Origin: Akkermansiaceae bacterium
GTDB taxonomy: Bacteria; Verrucomicrobiota; Verrucomicrobiia; Verrucomicrobiales; Akkermansiaceae
Length of the DNA stretch: 55,014 nt
Assembly (NCBI GenBank): GCA_025354565.1
Contig: JANXMQ010000112.1
Span: 1 to 55,014, forward strand
Direction of reading: 5' to 3'
This document shows positions 42,937-52,423 of this stretch, piece after piece (the first letter of the stretch is position 1; every line of letters starts with the position of its first letter). The notes beneath the pieces are model-generated. The model ran no database searches and was not told the origin of the DNA. It saw nothing but the letters and a program-made list of their open reading frames with translations. The position numbers and the translations under genes were made by a program.

Positions 42937-44025
42937 ATGCCTTCCGTCCATGTCGATCTTGCAGAGCGCTCCTACCATGTGTTAGTCGAACCGGGCCAAC
43001 TCTTCGCAGTGGGTGATTTGCTGATAGCGTCCGGGATTTCGGGCTTGCGGGCGGCGATTGTTAGCGATGAGACGGTGGCGGGATTTCATTCCGACACGTT
43101 GTTGGCATCGCTCGAAGCGGCGGGTTTCCGGCCCACGCTGCACACGGTGGCGGCGGGCGAGGCGTCGAAATCCATGGGCCAGGCCGAGGCGATTTGCCGG
43201 GAAATGATCCGCGCCGGACATGATCGAAAATCACTGGTCGTGGCGCTCGGCGGGGGCGTGGTGGGTGATCTGGCGGGTTTCGTGGCCGCGATTTTCTATC
43301 GTGGGATTCCCTTTGTGCAGATTCCGACAACGATCGTGGCACAGGTGGATTCCTCGGTGGGTGGCAAGACCGGGGTGAATGTGGGCGAGGGGAAAAATTT
43401 GTTAGGCGCGTTCCATCAGCCGCGACTCGTGATCGTGGACCCCGAAACCCTGCGGACGCTGCCGGACCGGGAGTTTCACGAGGGCTTCGCCGAGGCAATC
43501 AAGCACTCCGCCATCCGCGATGCTGAAATGCTGGACGAATTAGCCGCACTCGATCCCGCGAGCCGCGAGGTGCCGGCGGAGTTGATCGCCCGCAACATCG
43601 CCATCAAGGCCCGCGTGGTGGAGGCCGACGAACACGAGACGCGAGATGTCCGCGCACTGCTGAATTTCGGCCACACCATCGGCCACGGCATCGAGGCGGC
43701 GGTGCCTTATGGTGAGCTGTTGCATGGCGAGGCGATCGCGCTGGGCATGCGCGCCGCCTTGTTTCTATCAGAACGTCACGCCGGATTACCGCCGGCTGCC
43801 AGTGCGAAGGTGCTTGGGGTTTTGGAAAAATTTCAACTACCGCTCATCCTAACACCTAACATCACGACCGAAAAGGTGCTGGAGAAACTCGCGCGGGATA
43901 AAAAATTCTCTGCCGGGGCGATTCGCTTCGTCGTGTTAGAATCGCTCGGCAATGCGAAGGTCATCAACACCGTGACCACGGATGATCTGCGGGACGCGAT
44001 CGAATATTTAAGAAAGTCTCTCTAA
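42937..44025 (+). CDS. aroB: 3-dehydroquinate synthase AroB
   Basis: AroB makes dehydroquinate from DAHP in the shikimate pathway, using NAD and a metal. The 362-residue product has ALGGGVVGDLAGFVAAIFYRG (NAD loop), IPTTIVAQVDSSVGGKTGVN, GKNLLGAFHQP, EGFAEAIKHSAI, and the metal ligands in NFGHTIGHGIE and LHGEAIALGM. ATG 42937 gives the usual start (PSVHVDLAERSYHVLV); an ATG six codons earlier is possible. The end overlaps the convergent gene by 4 bases. Confidence 0.95.
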   Translation: MPSVHVDLAERSYHVLVEPGQLFAVGDLLIASGISGLRAAIVSDETVAGFHSDTLLASLEAAGFRPTLHTVAAGEASKSMGQAEAICREMIRAGHDRKSLVVALGGGVVGDLAGFVAAIFYRGIPFVQIPTTIVAQVDSSVGGKTGVNVGEGKNLLGAFHQPRLVIVDPETLRTLPDREFHEGFAEAIKHSAIRDAEMLDELAALDPASREVPAELIARNIAIKARVVEADEHETRDVRALLNFGHTIGHGIEAAVPYGELLHGEAIALGMRAALFLSERHAGLPPAASAKVLGVLEKFQLPLILTPNITTEKVLEKLARDKKFSAGAIRFVVLESLGNAKVINTVTTDDLRDAIEYLRKSL

Positions 44026-44342
44026 CTTTGGATGGTGTCGAGAGGACTCTGAACTGGTTTTGCCTCGGAAATCACTGCGGAATCATATTTTGAAATGATT
44101 GATGCGATGACCGGATTGTATTTTGCGCTGGCAATCATGTTCTGTCCCAGCCGGATGCCCGCAATTGCCAGGCCAATTAAAATCCATGTCACGTCGTCTT
44201 TGTAGAGGCCGAGAGCAGCAAGGGCCGCCACCGATACCAGATAGCACAGTCCCCGCACATCGGTATTTCGCCCACCTCGCTGGTGTTGCAGGCGATAGGA
44301 TGCAATGAAAAACTCTTCAAGCGGGCTAAAGGACGGGCGCAT
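44022..44342 (-). CDS. Small membrane protein of unknown function
   Basis: The 106-residue protein has a basic N-terminal third (SYRLQHQRGGRNTDVR), two closely spaced membrane helices (GLCYLVSVAALAALGLY and VTWILIGLAIAGIRLG), and a soluble tail. I recognise no family. Its stop region overlaps the end of convergent aroB. It lies 44 nt downstream of nothing on its own strand except xseA, whose stop is at 44387 on the far side, so it is probably transcribed after xseA reads through or from its own promoter. Confidence 0.55.
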   Translation of the reverse strand: MRPSFSPLEEFFIASYRLQHQRGGRNTDVRGLCYLVSVAALAALGLYKDDVTWILIGLAIAGIRLGQNMIASAKYNPVIASIISKYDSAVISEAKPVQSPLDTIQS

Positions 44343-44386
44343 GGTTGGAAATTTTTACCTGATTCAAGCGGGTGATCGAGCCACGG

Positions 44387-45763
44387 TCATGAGGCAGTTA
44401 TTTTTTCGACGATACTCAGCGTTTCTCCATCTGCAAACTTCGTCCGCATGAGCTCGCCGGGCTTCAAGGTGTTAGCCGAGGTGAGGATCTTGCCGTTTGC
44501 TGCAAGGGCGATGGAAAATCCGCGTTGAAATGCGGACACTGGCCCCAGCGTGCGAAGCAGCCCGCGCAGGCGGTCGAGTCGCTCGGTGCGCTTGTTCAGA
44601 ATATCCTTGGCGGCTCGATCAAGGCGCTGGCGCAAGCTGGCCGTGGCGTCCAACCGCCGCTCCAATTCCCGTGCCGGATGGCTCGCCTTATGTCGGGAGC
44701 GGGCGTCATTGAGCCGCGATGCGAAGGCGTCGAGCGATGCCCGGGTGGCCTGTGAAAGCTGACCGCGAGCGGTGTCCAACCGCATGACCGACTCGCGCAG
44801 GAGCTTTTCCCCATCGCGTTGCAGGGCACCCCGCCGGAGCGAGTCCACTGCCAGTCGGGCTCGTGTTAGGCGCTCGGTGACCACCCGCGACATCCGTCGG
44901 CGGATCTGCGAGATCCGGGCTAACAACTCCGCGCCATCGGCCACTGCCAGCTCGGCGGCGGCGCTCGGTGTGGGTGCCCGCAGATCGGCGACGAAGTCCG
45001 CGATGGTGAAGTCGATCTCATGGCCGACGGCAGAAATAATCGGAATCGGACACGCGGCGATGGCGCGAGCGACGATCTCCTCGTTGAAATTCCACAAATC
45101 CTCAATCGAGCCGCCGCCGCGACCGACGATCAGGACATCACAGTGCGGGTAGCCGAAATCTTCCGGGCGGCCCATTTTCTTGATGGCTTGGGCGATTTCC
45201 AACTCCGCGCCCCGGCCCTGCACCCGCACCGGAAATAGCACTGGCTGGACCCAAGGTGCACGACGTGTTAGAACATTGAGAATATCCTGTAACGCCGCCC
45301 CGCTGGCGGAAGTGATGATGCCGATGACTTGAGGAAATGGCGGGATCGGTTTTTTCCGTGCGGCATCGAACAAGCCCTCGGCGTTGAGCTTTTGTTTCAG
45401 CGCTTCGTACCTCGCCTGCAAGTCACCCGCCCCCGCGCGCTCGGCTTTTTGGACGATGATCTGAAGCTGACCCCTCGCCTCGTAAACGCTGGCCTCGGCG
45501 AAAACCCGGACTTTCGCGCCATCCTCCAGCGCCTCCGAACCCTCGCGTTTGCGCGCACCGAACATGGCGCACGAGATCTGCGCCCCGTCATCCTTCAACG
45601 AAAAATACCAATGCCCGCTGCCCTGTTTCCGCAGGTTAGAAACCTCGCCCTCCACCCAGGTCTCGCCGATCTGGACTTCTAACAAATTTTTCATCCGTCG
45701 CAGCAACTGCGTGACCGACAGCGCTTTTACCTCGGGTGTCTGGGGTTTCGAAAACAAATCCAC
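44387..45763 (-). CDS. xseA: Exodeoxyribonuclease VII large subunit XseA
   Basis: XseA is the catalytic subunit of ExoVII, which degrades single-stranded DNA in mismatch and crosslink repair. The N-terminal OB-fold is clear (ALSVTQLLRRMKNLLE, then ETWVEGEVSNLR, GHWYFSLKDDGAQISCAMF). The catalytic part follows with IGIITSASGAALQDIL, DVLIVGRGGGSIEDLWNFNEE and ISAVGHEIDFTIADFVADLRAPTPSAAAEL. A long coiled coil then leads to QRGFSIALAANGKIL. An ATG at 45910 would add 49 poorly conserved residues. I prefer GTG 45763, which gives a typical length of 458. No xseB is seen beside it. Confidence 0.92.
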   Translation of the reverse strand: MDLFSKPQTPEVKALSVTQLLRRMKNLLEVQIGETWVEGEVSNLRKQGSGHWYFSLKDDGAQISCAMFGARKREGSEALEDGAKVRVFAEASVYEARGQLQIIVQKAERAGAGDLQARYEALKQKLNAEGLFDAARKKPIPPFPQVIGIITSASGAALQDILNVLTRRAPWVQPVLFPVRVQGRGAELEIAQAIKKMGRPEDFGYPHCDVLIVGRGGGSIEDLWNFNEEIVARAIAACPIPIISAVGHEIDFTIADFVADLRAPTPSAAAELAVADGAELLARISQIRRRMSRVVTERLTRARLAVDSLRRGALQRDGEKLLRESVMRLDTARGQLSQATRASLDAFASRLNDARSRHKASHPARELERRLDATASLRQRLDRAAKDILNKRTERLDRLRGLLRTLGPVSAFQRGFSIALAANGKILTSANTLKPGELMRTKFADGETLSIVEKITAS

Positions 45764-46026
45764 GCCGCAAGCTGGCAGGTCGGAAAATAATTTCGAGTTC
45801 GAATATCCAACTTCTGCCGCAGGGGCGAACCCGCTAGGAAGAAGGTGGTTCGCGAATGGAAGTGAATCAACGCGAAGGTCTAATTTATACGATTTATCTC
45901 TCCGAATCATCCACGGCGTCCGACATTAACTAATTTTTCAACTCGAATGAATTGAATTCGCGGCTATTCGCGGTCGCAAAATGGATGGGGGGCGGATTGA
46001 CTCTTCGATTACCTATGGGATTCTTC

Positions 46027-47511
46027 TCATTTTGGAATTTCGTTGACTGTATAATAGGCCTTGGTGTGGAGCAGATGAGAACCGTCTTTGGCGATTATCG
46101 GAGTGAGATCAAAGTCGTGAATGTGACCCTTCACCAGCGAATCCAGATGGATCATCACCGACAACCCATCGGCCGCAGGGACCGCCTTGATCACGTGCGG
46201 TGTCGTCTGGTCCACCTCCGGGCTACCATAGCTGGCGTGGTAAATATGCGTGTAAGTGCCAATGGTGTAGCTATCCAATTTGGCCGCGACCACGGGATCG
46301 ACGGGCTTGGTGAACGTGATGAGGAATCCGTCATTCCTGATATTGATCTCCTTGATCTCGAAGGGCACAATGCCTGTCCAGTCGATGCGCTGGAGCGCGA
46401 AGGGTTCCGTGCCCCGAACCGGCCATTGAGTATTCGTGGTGAAGCCGCCGGCAACAAGTTGCCCCTTCGGTGAAAACTCCACGTTCATGATTCCGCTCGC
46501 GAGACCTTCGCGGAAAGGGTAGCAGGCCCCCTGCCAGACTCCGTTGACCAACTCAGTCGTTGCCCGCATGAGGATGCTTAGCGTGTAGTCGCCGAGGAAA
46601 ATCTGATTTTCGAAAGGGCCGAATTTCCCACCGGTTTGATTGACCCGGAAACCGGAAATCGAGCGTCCCATTTTGATATACGGGAAGCGCACTGCGGGCG
46701 GCACCAGTTCCTTGACGCGTTCCATTTCAGTGGTAAATCGTGAATCGCTGTTAGGCTCCACGGGCGTCTTCATGCCGGGAACATAAGGATACCAGTTGTA
46801 GCTCGCTGGATGTCCGAGAAAGCCGCCTGGTTTGAGATGCTTGAGCGAGCAGCATCCGTTCCAAGGGCCTTGGCTCTCGATGGCAAACATCACCCCTTCT
46901 GCATTTGGTCCCACACCGGCCGGACTGCGCAGCCCGCTGCACACCGGGATCATCTTGCCAGCGGGCGTGACCTTGACCGCCCAGCCTCGGAAGAGGTTAT
47001 GTGAGTCATACGAATTGCTCAAGCCGAGTGCGACCCAGACGTTGCCCTCGGGATCGGGCTTCGAGGCAAAGGCAAACTCGTGATATTCGGCATAGCCCCA
47101 GTTGTTGCTCAGCGTGTCGTAGCGGTCAGCGACACCATCGCCATTAGTATCCGAAATGCGCATGACCTCGCTAAACGAAGTGGTTATCATCGCGCCATCC
47201 TTCCACGCGAGGGAAAAAATCTCATCCTGACCCGTCGCGAACAACTGATACTCGGGCTTCGGCGGCGAGTCGAAAGCGCCCTTGATGAAATAGATATCGC
47301 CGCGTCTGGTGCCAACCGCGAGTCGTCCATCAGGTAGAATTTCGAGCCCGCCCGGTCGCATCGGCACCCCTGGTGGAATTGGAATGTTGACGATGGGGTA
47401 ATACTTCGATTCCTCCGTGCCAGTACCCCACATTTGGCCAAGGTCTTCCGCACGGAGGGCCGGGCTGAGAGTGATGATCGCGATGACCGTGATGATGCGG
47501 TGGCTTACCAT
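46027..47511 (-). CDS. Secreted beta-propeller dehydrogenase-like protein
   Basis: The 494-residue protein has a signal peptide (SHRIITVIAIITLSPALRA) and a propeller-type body. GGLEILPDGRLAVGTRRGDIYFIKG, EIFSLAWKDGAMITTSFSEVMRISDTNGDGVADRYDTLS and NAEGVMFAIESQGPWNG are the blades and calcium-type turns seen in sorbosone/glucose-dehydrogenase-like proteins of Planctomycetes and Verrucomicrobia. The C-terminal 90 residues form a beta-sandwich-like addition. It overlaps the multihaem cytochrome by 7 nt, so I infer that it oxidises a sugar or related substrate in the periplasm and passes electrons to that cytochrome. The substrate is unknown. Confidence 0.75.
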   Translation of the reverse strand: MVSHRIITVIAIITLSPALRAEDLGQMWGTGTEESKYYPIVNIPIPPGVPMRPGGLEILPDGRLAVGTRRGDIYFIKGAFDSPPKPEYQLFATGQDEIFSLAWKDGAMITTSFSEVMRISDTNGDGVADRYDTLSNNWGYAEYHEFAFASKPDPEGNVWVALGLSNSYDSHNLFRGWAVKVTPAGKMIPVCSGLRSPAGVGPNAEGVMFAIESQGPWNGCCSLKHLKPGGFLGHPASYNWYPYVPGMKTPVEPNSDSRFTTEMERVKELVPPAVRFPYIKMGRSISGFRVNQTGGKFGPFENQIFLGDYTLSILMRATTELVNGVWQGACYPFREGLASGIMNVEFSPKGQLVAGGFTTNTQWPVRGTEPFALQRIDWTGIVPFEIKEINIRNDGFLITFTKPVDPVVAAKLDSYTIGTYTHIYHASYGSPEVDQTTPHVIKAVPAADGLSVMIHLDSLVKGHIHDFDLTPIIAKDGSHLLHTKAYYTVNEIPK

Positions 47512-50189
47512 TGGTATTCGAGGGTCAGAGTGGATCGTCCTTTCGGGAGCGTGAGAGGTATCAGGACTTCGGCGGGATCGCCTTGGCGCACGATCCCTTT
47601 ATGGTCACTCGTTAGGCGAAGTTGCAGTTGATCGATGACAAACGTGCGATCCGCCGCCACGCTCACCTTCTTGCCTGAAGCAGCGCGAAAGTAGAACGGC
47701 GACTGCGCTTCTGAGGCCTCGAATCGAAAGCTCCGTTTGAAGTAGGCCTTGCCATCCTTGTCGCGCACATCCTCAAAAAACTCCTCCACCGCGATGCTGC
47801 CGTATTGATAGCGGAACGTCGGCCGCTGCAAGGTATCGAGATAATACCCGCGAAACTCGTATCCCTGATCCTGCGGAAATGTATAGTTGGTTTTTCCCTT
47901 GTAAGGCCAGCTATCCTCAAGCGACTTCAGACGGTGGAACGGAATGCCTGGAGGAAAGGAAACATGATCGGTGCCGCGCGCGTGGAAGGAACCGAGATCC
48001 ACATTCGCAAACTCACCTTTCCACAACTCCCGCAGGGCCATCTCTTCGGAGTCAAACGCCAGATTGAGTCGCTCTGGATAGCCGACGCCGATTCCGCGGA
48101 AGCCCGCAGTGCCCCGGCCCCGACAAATTTCCGCCACGTCTGAAACCCGAAGTTCATTCGACTCGCGTGATAGACCGAACGGCTTCTTGGCTCGTTGGCC
48201 ATCTTCCAAATAGCTCCACAGCGCCTCGATCTGCTGCCCAGTGTCGCCCTTGAGAATGGCCGGGCGCGTGGTCTGTCCACCCGGCCAGTAGCTTGGCATG
48301 ATCACGGTCGGATGAAATCGCGACGGCTGCCGCATGTAGAGGTGGAACCAGTTTTTCTGAATACGCTCCGTTACATGGACGAGGTCGAGCGCGCCCGCGC
48401 TGGATTTCTGTCCGTTGTAATCATGGCAGGCGATGCAACTGAATCCCGTGGCACCAATCATCTCGTATCCCGCATTTTTCGACTCCCGGATGTTCGCAAT
48501 CTTCGGAAAGGACACCGTCTCGAGTTTATCGACCTTACCGAACAACTCGACGAGATGCCCGACATTGGCCTCGCCAAATTGCGGCATCGACGCATCCAGA
48601 TAGACTCGCTGGCGCTTCCCGTGCAACATCACCTCCGCGATCCATCCGGGTGTTAGTTTCGCTCCCACACTCGACAGCGGCGGCGGCAAACGACCCTGAT
48701 CTCCTAAGGAAGGAGCGGTTCCGGTGAATAGCGCATTTCGCTCAGGGGCGATTCTTCCAAGGTCGCTGCGCTCGTGACAGGCAATGCAATTGAAGGTGAC
48801 CAGAGTCTTGTTGACCCGCTGCTGGTCATCAAGCTCGCGCTTCTCCAACTGGGGTAATGCCTTCGCGATCAGAGCTCGTTGTTCAGCACTCAGGTCGAAA
48901 TGTGGCCATGCTCCCGCGGTCTCGCTAAGACATCCGCGAGTGGGATCGAGCTTTGCAAAAGCGGTGGCTGATTTGGAAGAAACACCGAGATCGTCATGGC
49001 ACTTCGCACAGCCGAGTCTCGCGAAGTTTTCACGACCACGCGCTGCTAGACCAGCATCCACCTTGAGCGCTTCGTAGGCGGGAATGGTTTCATTGGAGAC
49101 GGAAAGCAGCGACGAAGGAATCGGCTGCCTCACGAACTGTGGACCTTCCATTTCGCTGGAGAAACTCGGCTGCTGTCCGGTGTGAAAATAGACCAGTTGC
49201 AGCTTTCGCCAACCCACAGCGAGTTCGGCGGATCCTTGGAGCTTCATGATTCCGCGCCGGTCGGATGGCTCTTGCTGGATGACATTCTTGCCATCTAACA
49301 GCAAGGAGCCGCCATTCATTTCGAGATAGAACTTGTAGGTTCCCGCATGGGTGATGTTGAGCCAACCATCGTATCGGATCGCAGTGTGACGATGCAGCTT
49401 CCCGAGACTCTCCAGAGCGAAATCCTTCACCTGACCCGCCTTCTCCGCCTTCACTTCCGCGCTGTCCAGTCCTTCCCAAACCGAGCCGCCATACATCGTG
49501 TAGCCGAGGTTGCCTGGCACCTTGGTGTCGCGCAGTAGATAGTGCGCGATCTGCTGCGTGTCCAGAGCTGGCAAATTCATATCAGGCATCCGGCCACTTG
49601 GCCGGCTTGAGTGTGGTTGACCCAAAAACGCAATCAAACTCTTGAGGCTGTATTTTTTCTCCAGCGCGCCGAGCGGCACGGACGTAGGGAGTAATGTTTC
49701 GCTTCCCTTCGCATCCCGCGGTGAATGGCAAGCCGCACAGCCCCGCGAGTGGAACAGACGCTCGCCTTGCTGGGCTGCCACCGCATCGATCGGTTGCAGG
49801 GCGAAATCGTTCTTCTTCAGCGACAAGAGAAAATGTGTTAGTGAGGTCGCGACTTCAGCCCTCTCCGGAACTTTCAACTGAGCCAGGACATCCGGCATCG
49901 TCGTGCCCGCTTTGGTGCCGTGAGGGTCGCGGATGAAGGCCTCCAGATACGCTGGGTTCACACGGTTCCCGACCTCGGCAAGTCGCGGCGCTTTCTTCGA
50001 ATCACCGGCGATGGAGGCGGTGCTCGTGTGGCACGCCACGCAGTTCATCTCCTCGATTAGGACCCGGCCCTTGAGTTCAGGATCAAGCTGGCTCGATGCG
50101 ACGCCGGGCACGATCACCTCCGCCAAGGCGGAAGAACCTCCAAACAAGATCGCGCACAACAATGCGCAGTTATTCAGCATGGGACTCAT
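47505..50189 (-). CDS. Five-haem c-type cytochrome with PA14-like region
   Basis: From ATG 50189 the product has 894 residues with a signal peptide (CALLCAILFGGSSALA). Five C-x-x-C-H haem sites are present: CVACH (about 50-54), CAACH (about 150), CAKCH (about 400), CIACH (about 465) and CIACH (about 590). Between the second and third sites, residues 240-350 resemble a PA14/GLEYA domain (HAGTYKFYLEMNGGSLLLDGKNV), which usually binds carbohydrate. The end is beta-rich. The start codon overlaps the upstream stop (TAATG), so translation is coupled. Together with the propeller protein it looks like a periplasmic sugar-oxidation module. Confidence 0.85.
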   Translation of the reverse strand: MSPMLNNCALLCAILFGGSSALAEVIVPGVASSQLDPELKGRVLIEEMNCVACHTSTASIAGDSKKAPRLAEVGNRVNPAYLEAFIRDPHGTKAGTTMPDVLAQLKVPERAEVATSLTHFLLSLKKNDFALQPIDAVAAQQGERLFHSRGCAACHSPRDAKGSETLLPTSVPLGALEKKYSLKSLIAFLGQPHSSRPSGRMPDMNLPALDTQQIAHYLLRDTKVPGNLGYTMYGGSVWEGLDSAEVKAEKAGQVKDFALESLGKLHRHTAIRYDGWLNITHAGTYKFYLEMNGGSLLLDGKNVIQQEPSDRRGIMKLQGSAELAVGWRKLQLVYFHTGQQPSFSSEMEGPQFVRQPIPSSLLSVSNETIPAYEALKVDAGLAARGRENFARLGCAKCHDDLGVSSKSATAFAKLDPTRGCLSETAGAWPHFDLSAEQRALIAKALPQLEKRELDDQQRVNKTLVTFNCIACHERSDLGRIAPERNALFTGTAPSLGDQGRLPPPLSSVGAKLTPGWIAEVMLHGKRQRVYLDASMPQFGEANVGHLVELFGKVDKLETVSFPKIANIRESKNAGYEMIGATGFSCIACHDYNGQKSSAGALDLVHVTERIQKNWFHLYMRQPSRFHPTVIMPSYWPGGQTTRPAILKGDTGQQIEALWSYLEDGQRAKKPFGLSRESNELRVSDVAEICRGRGTAGFRGIGVGYPERLNLAFDSEEMALRELWKGEFANVDLGSFHARGTDHVSFPPGIPFHRLKSLEDSWPYKGKTNYTFPQDQGYEFRGYYLDTLQRPTFRYQYGSIAVEEFFEDVRDKDGKAYFKRSFRFEASEAQSPFYFRAASGKKVSVAADRTFVIDQLQLRLTSDHKGIVRQGDPAEVLIPLTLPKGRSTLTLEYQW

Positions 50190-50473
50190 TATTTGGTTTC
50201 TCTCTTGGAGTTCGTCCGTCTGGGCAAGTCGCCCCACGTCTCCGCGATCCGCGTGTGGATTTTCGGGGCCACTTTCTCCAACTCGCCAGCGCCGAACGGG
50301 TAAAAGTCGTACGATCCCAAATTACTCTCGGTCATTTCAGCGAAGAATTCCATTGGATCGGTCTGGCCCCCATGCTCGCGCATGGAGCCAGCGCTGGTCA
50401 ATACGGACTTATACTTTCCATAGCCGAGATTGCTTTCGATCACCACGGCGCGAAGCTTCGACCTCGCGGTCAT
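50189..50473 (-). CDS. Small protein of unknown function upstream of the cytochrome
   Basis: The 94-residue product is soluble, without signal peptide or cysteine pair. It reads LRAVVIESNLGYGKYKSVL, then GGQTDPMEFFAEMTESNLG, and ends in a Lys/Arg-rich tail. I recognise no family. The stop TAA and the cytochrome ATG share bases, so the two are translated together. It may be a broken C-terminal piece of a longer gene, because the start has no ribosome-binding site and lies only 82 bases from the divergent gene. Confidence 0.5.
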   Translation of the reverse strand: MTARSKLRAVVIESNLGYGKYKSVLTSAGSMREHGGQTDPMEFFAEMTESNLGSYDFYPFGAGELEKVAPKIHTRIAETWGDLPRRTNSKRETK

Positions 50474-50555
50474 CCTTCTTTACACGAATCATGGTGCGCA
50501 GCAGTATGAGGGCTCTTTCAGGAGCCTTCCGACAAAAATAAATTCCTAGCAGTTC

Positions 50556-52367
50556 ATGAGATATGCGATTTTTTCAGACGTCCACGCCAACTTGATCGCC
50601 TGGGAGGCTGTCCGGCATGACATGGGTCAACGCGAGGTGGACGTGTTAGTCTGCTTGGGCGACGTGGTGGGTTACGGTCCTCGTCCGATGGAGGTGTTAG
50701 AGGGCGTCCTGGCAGTCACCCCGAACATCCTGATGGGGAATCACGATGCGGCGGCGGTTGGGGCGATGGATTGCTCCATTTTCAACGAGCGGGCCCAGCG
50801 TTCAACCGAATGGACTGCAATGTCGCTCACCGAAGAGGCCCGGACGCTCCTTGCAAATCTCCCGCTGGCCCTGGAATCGGAAGGACTCCTATTCGTACAC
50901 GCCGAGGTCTGCCATCCGGAGCGCTTCGGTTACGTCAATGGTCCGGACGAGGCCCGAGAAAACTTTCTCGCGGGAGAACATCGCATCATCTTCATCGGGC
51001 ACACTCACTATCCCAAGCTGTTCGAGTGGGACGGTGCGGGAGAGGCGCTGGAATACGCCGCCGAGAGCAGGACTCTCGATCCCGCGAAACGCTACATCGT
51101 GAATGTGGGATCAGTGGGCGAGCCCCGCGATGCCAATGACCTGCGAGCCCGTTATGTCATCTACGACACAGACCGCGAAATGGTGGAGTTTCATGCGGTG
51201 GAGTTTAATATTCCCGCCTATCGGGCTGATTTGGAGATGACGAATTTCGGCCTGGAACCCTTTTTCCTACAGGTCTTCGAACAGAGTGCTGTGGACACAC
51301 AGAAGAGTCTGTTCGAGGAGGCACCGTCCGGTCGGATGTTGTTGCCTGAGGGAAAAGTCGCGATCACGGAGCGCTTGCAGTTGAACCCTCAAGTGGTCCA
51401 TACTGCCGTGCAACGAAGATCCGCCACAGCCCGGCCAAGCCTCGCCATCGTGATGCGCAGCAAGGGAAATGGGGTGGCGAAGTCCTTGGTGATTTTCAGT
51501 CTTCTACTGGTAACAGTCGGGATTTCGTGGTGGGTGATCATCCACCAGCGAGGGCTTCACAAGACTGCCGGACTGGAGGAGAAAAAGGCCCCGTTGGTGG
51601 TCGTCGTTGATAAACCGACAGAACCCGAGCCGATCTCGCTGGAGCCGGTCGTTGATACGGCATCGCCCAAAGTTGTTGCGGCGAAGCCCATTGAGACGGT
51701 GCAGAATCCCAAGGTCGAACCGTCGAGTCCCGTAGTCGTTCCTATCAAGCCGGAGGTGGGGAAAAAGGCTGGGTCTGGGTCGGGCTTGAGAATCTCCGTG
51801 GCTGCGGTAGGCGACAAGGTTCCCACGCTGGACAATTCCCATGGGACTCTGGAACTCGCTTACAACTTTGGGTATGGGGGAAATCCGATTTCACAAGACG
51901 GGATCACGTTTCAAAGTGTGACCCACGCCCTTGTTGCTGGCCCGGTCTATGGGACCACCCATGGGATCACCGTGAAGGGCTCCTCGGGCGAGGCTTCGAC
52001 CAAGTTCAACGTCGCTGATCTCGGTGACGATCTGTGGCAAACGATCACCTACACGGAGCATCAAGAAAATCTCCGGCTGGAAGTCACCGGGCTGATGCCG
52101 AAGAAATCCTACCAAATTCAGGTGCTCCTGGGCGAACCGCGGAAAAGTAAAAATACCCGCTATGACAACGGATTAATCACCGTGACGGACAGTTCAGGAG
52201 CCAGCCAGTCAACGCGACTGACTTTTGGCAATGGATCTGGAGTTTATGCGCTACTTAGGATCGAAGTTGCCGCATCGGAATCCCTCCTATTCGACATGCC
52301 CAAGGCAGGGCTGGGGCCGGGGGTGGCGGGGATTGTTATCCATTCCACGCCGTCGTCCGGTCACTAG
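50556..52367 (+). CDS. Metallophosphoesterase fused to a membrane segment and a C-terminal beta domain
   Basis: Residues 1-240 form a YfcE/ApaH-type phosphoesterase. All metal motifs are present: FSDVHAN (D-x-H), CLGDVVGYGP (G-D), LMGNHDAAA (G-N-H-D), LFVHAEVCHP and FIGHTHYP (G-H-x-H), then NVGSVGEPRDANDLRARY. A basic linker leads to one membrane helix (LVIFSLLLVTVGISWWVIIH, about 311-330). A Pro/Val-rich linker follows, then a 190-residue beta-rich domain (LELAYNFGYGGNPIS through LLRIEVAASESLLFD). The enzyme is predicted to lie in the cytoplasm and the C-terminal domain outside. Its substrate is unknown. The gene is divergent from the unknown 94-residue protein. Confidence 0.78.
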   Translation: MRYAIFSDVHANLIAWEAVRHDMGQREVDVLVCLGDVVGYGPRPMEVLEGVLAVTPNILMGNHDAAAVGAMDCSIFNERAQRSTEWTAMSLTEEARTLLANLPLALESEGLLFVHAEVCHPERFGYVNGPDEARENFLAGEHRIIFIGHTHYPKLFEWDGAGEALEYAAESRTLDPAKRYIVNVGSVGEPRDANDLRARYVIYDTDREMVEFHAVEFNIPAYRADLEMTNFGLEPFFLQVFEQSAVDTQKSLFEEAPSGRMLLPEGKVAITERLQLNPQVVHTAVQRRSATARPSLAIVMRSKGNGVAKSLVIFSLLLVTVGISWWVIIHQRGLHKTAGLEEKKAPLVVVVDKPTEPEPISLEPVVDTASPKVVAAKPIETVQNPKVEPSSPVVVPIKPEVGKKAGSGSGLRISVAAVGDKVPTLDNSHGTLELAYNFGYGGNPISQDGITFQSVTHALVAGPVYGTTHGITVKGSSGEASTKFNVADLGDDLWQTITYTEHQENLRLEVTGLMPKKSYQIQVLLGEPRKSKNTRYDNGLITVTDSSGASQSTRLTFGNGSGVYALLRIEVAASESLLFDMPKAGLGPGVAGIVIHSTPSSGH

Positions 52368-52423
52368 GAATGGAGGAATTATGGATTCGGTTCGAAGGCG
52401 ATCATGAATTCGGTGAACGAACC

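Noticed and set aside
21600-50700. GTTAG/CTAAC as integron attC cores
   Set aside because: The motif is spread through coding genes without paired attC structures, cassettes or an integrase.
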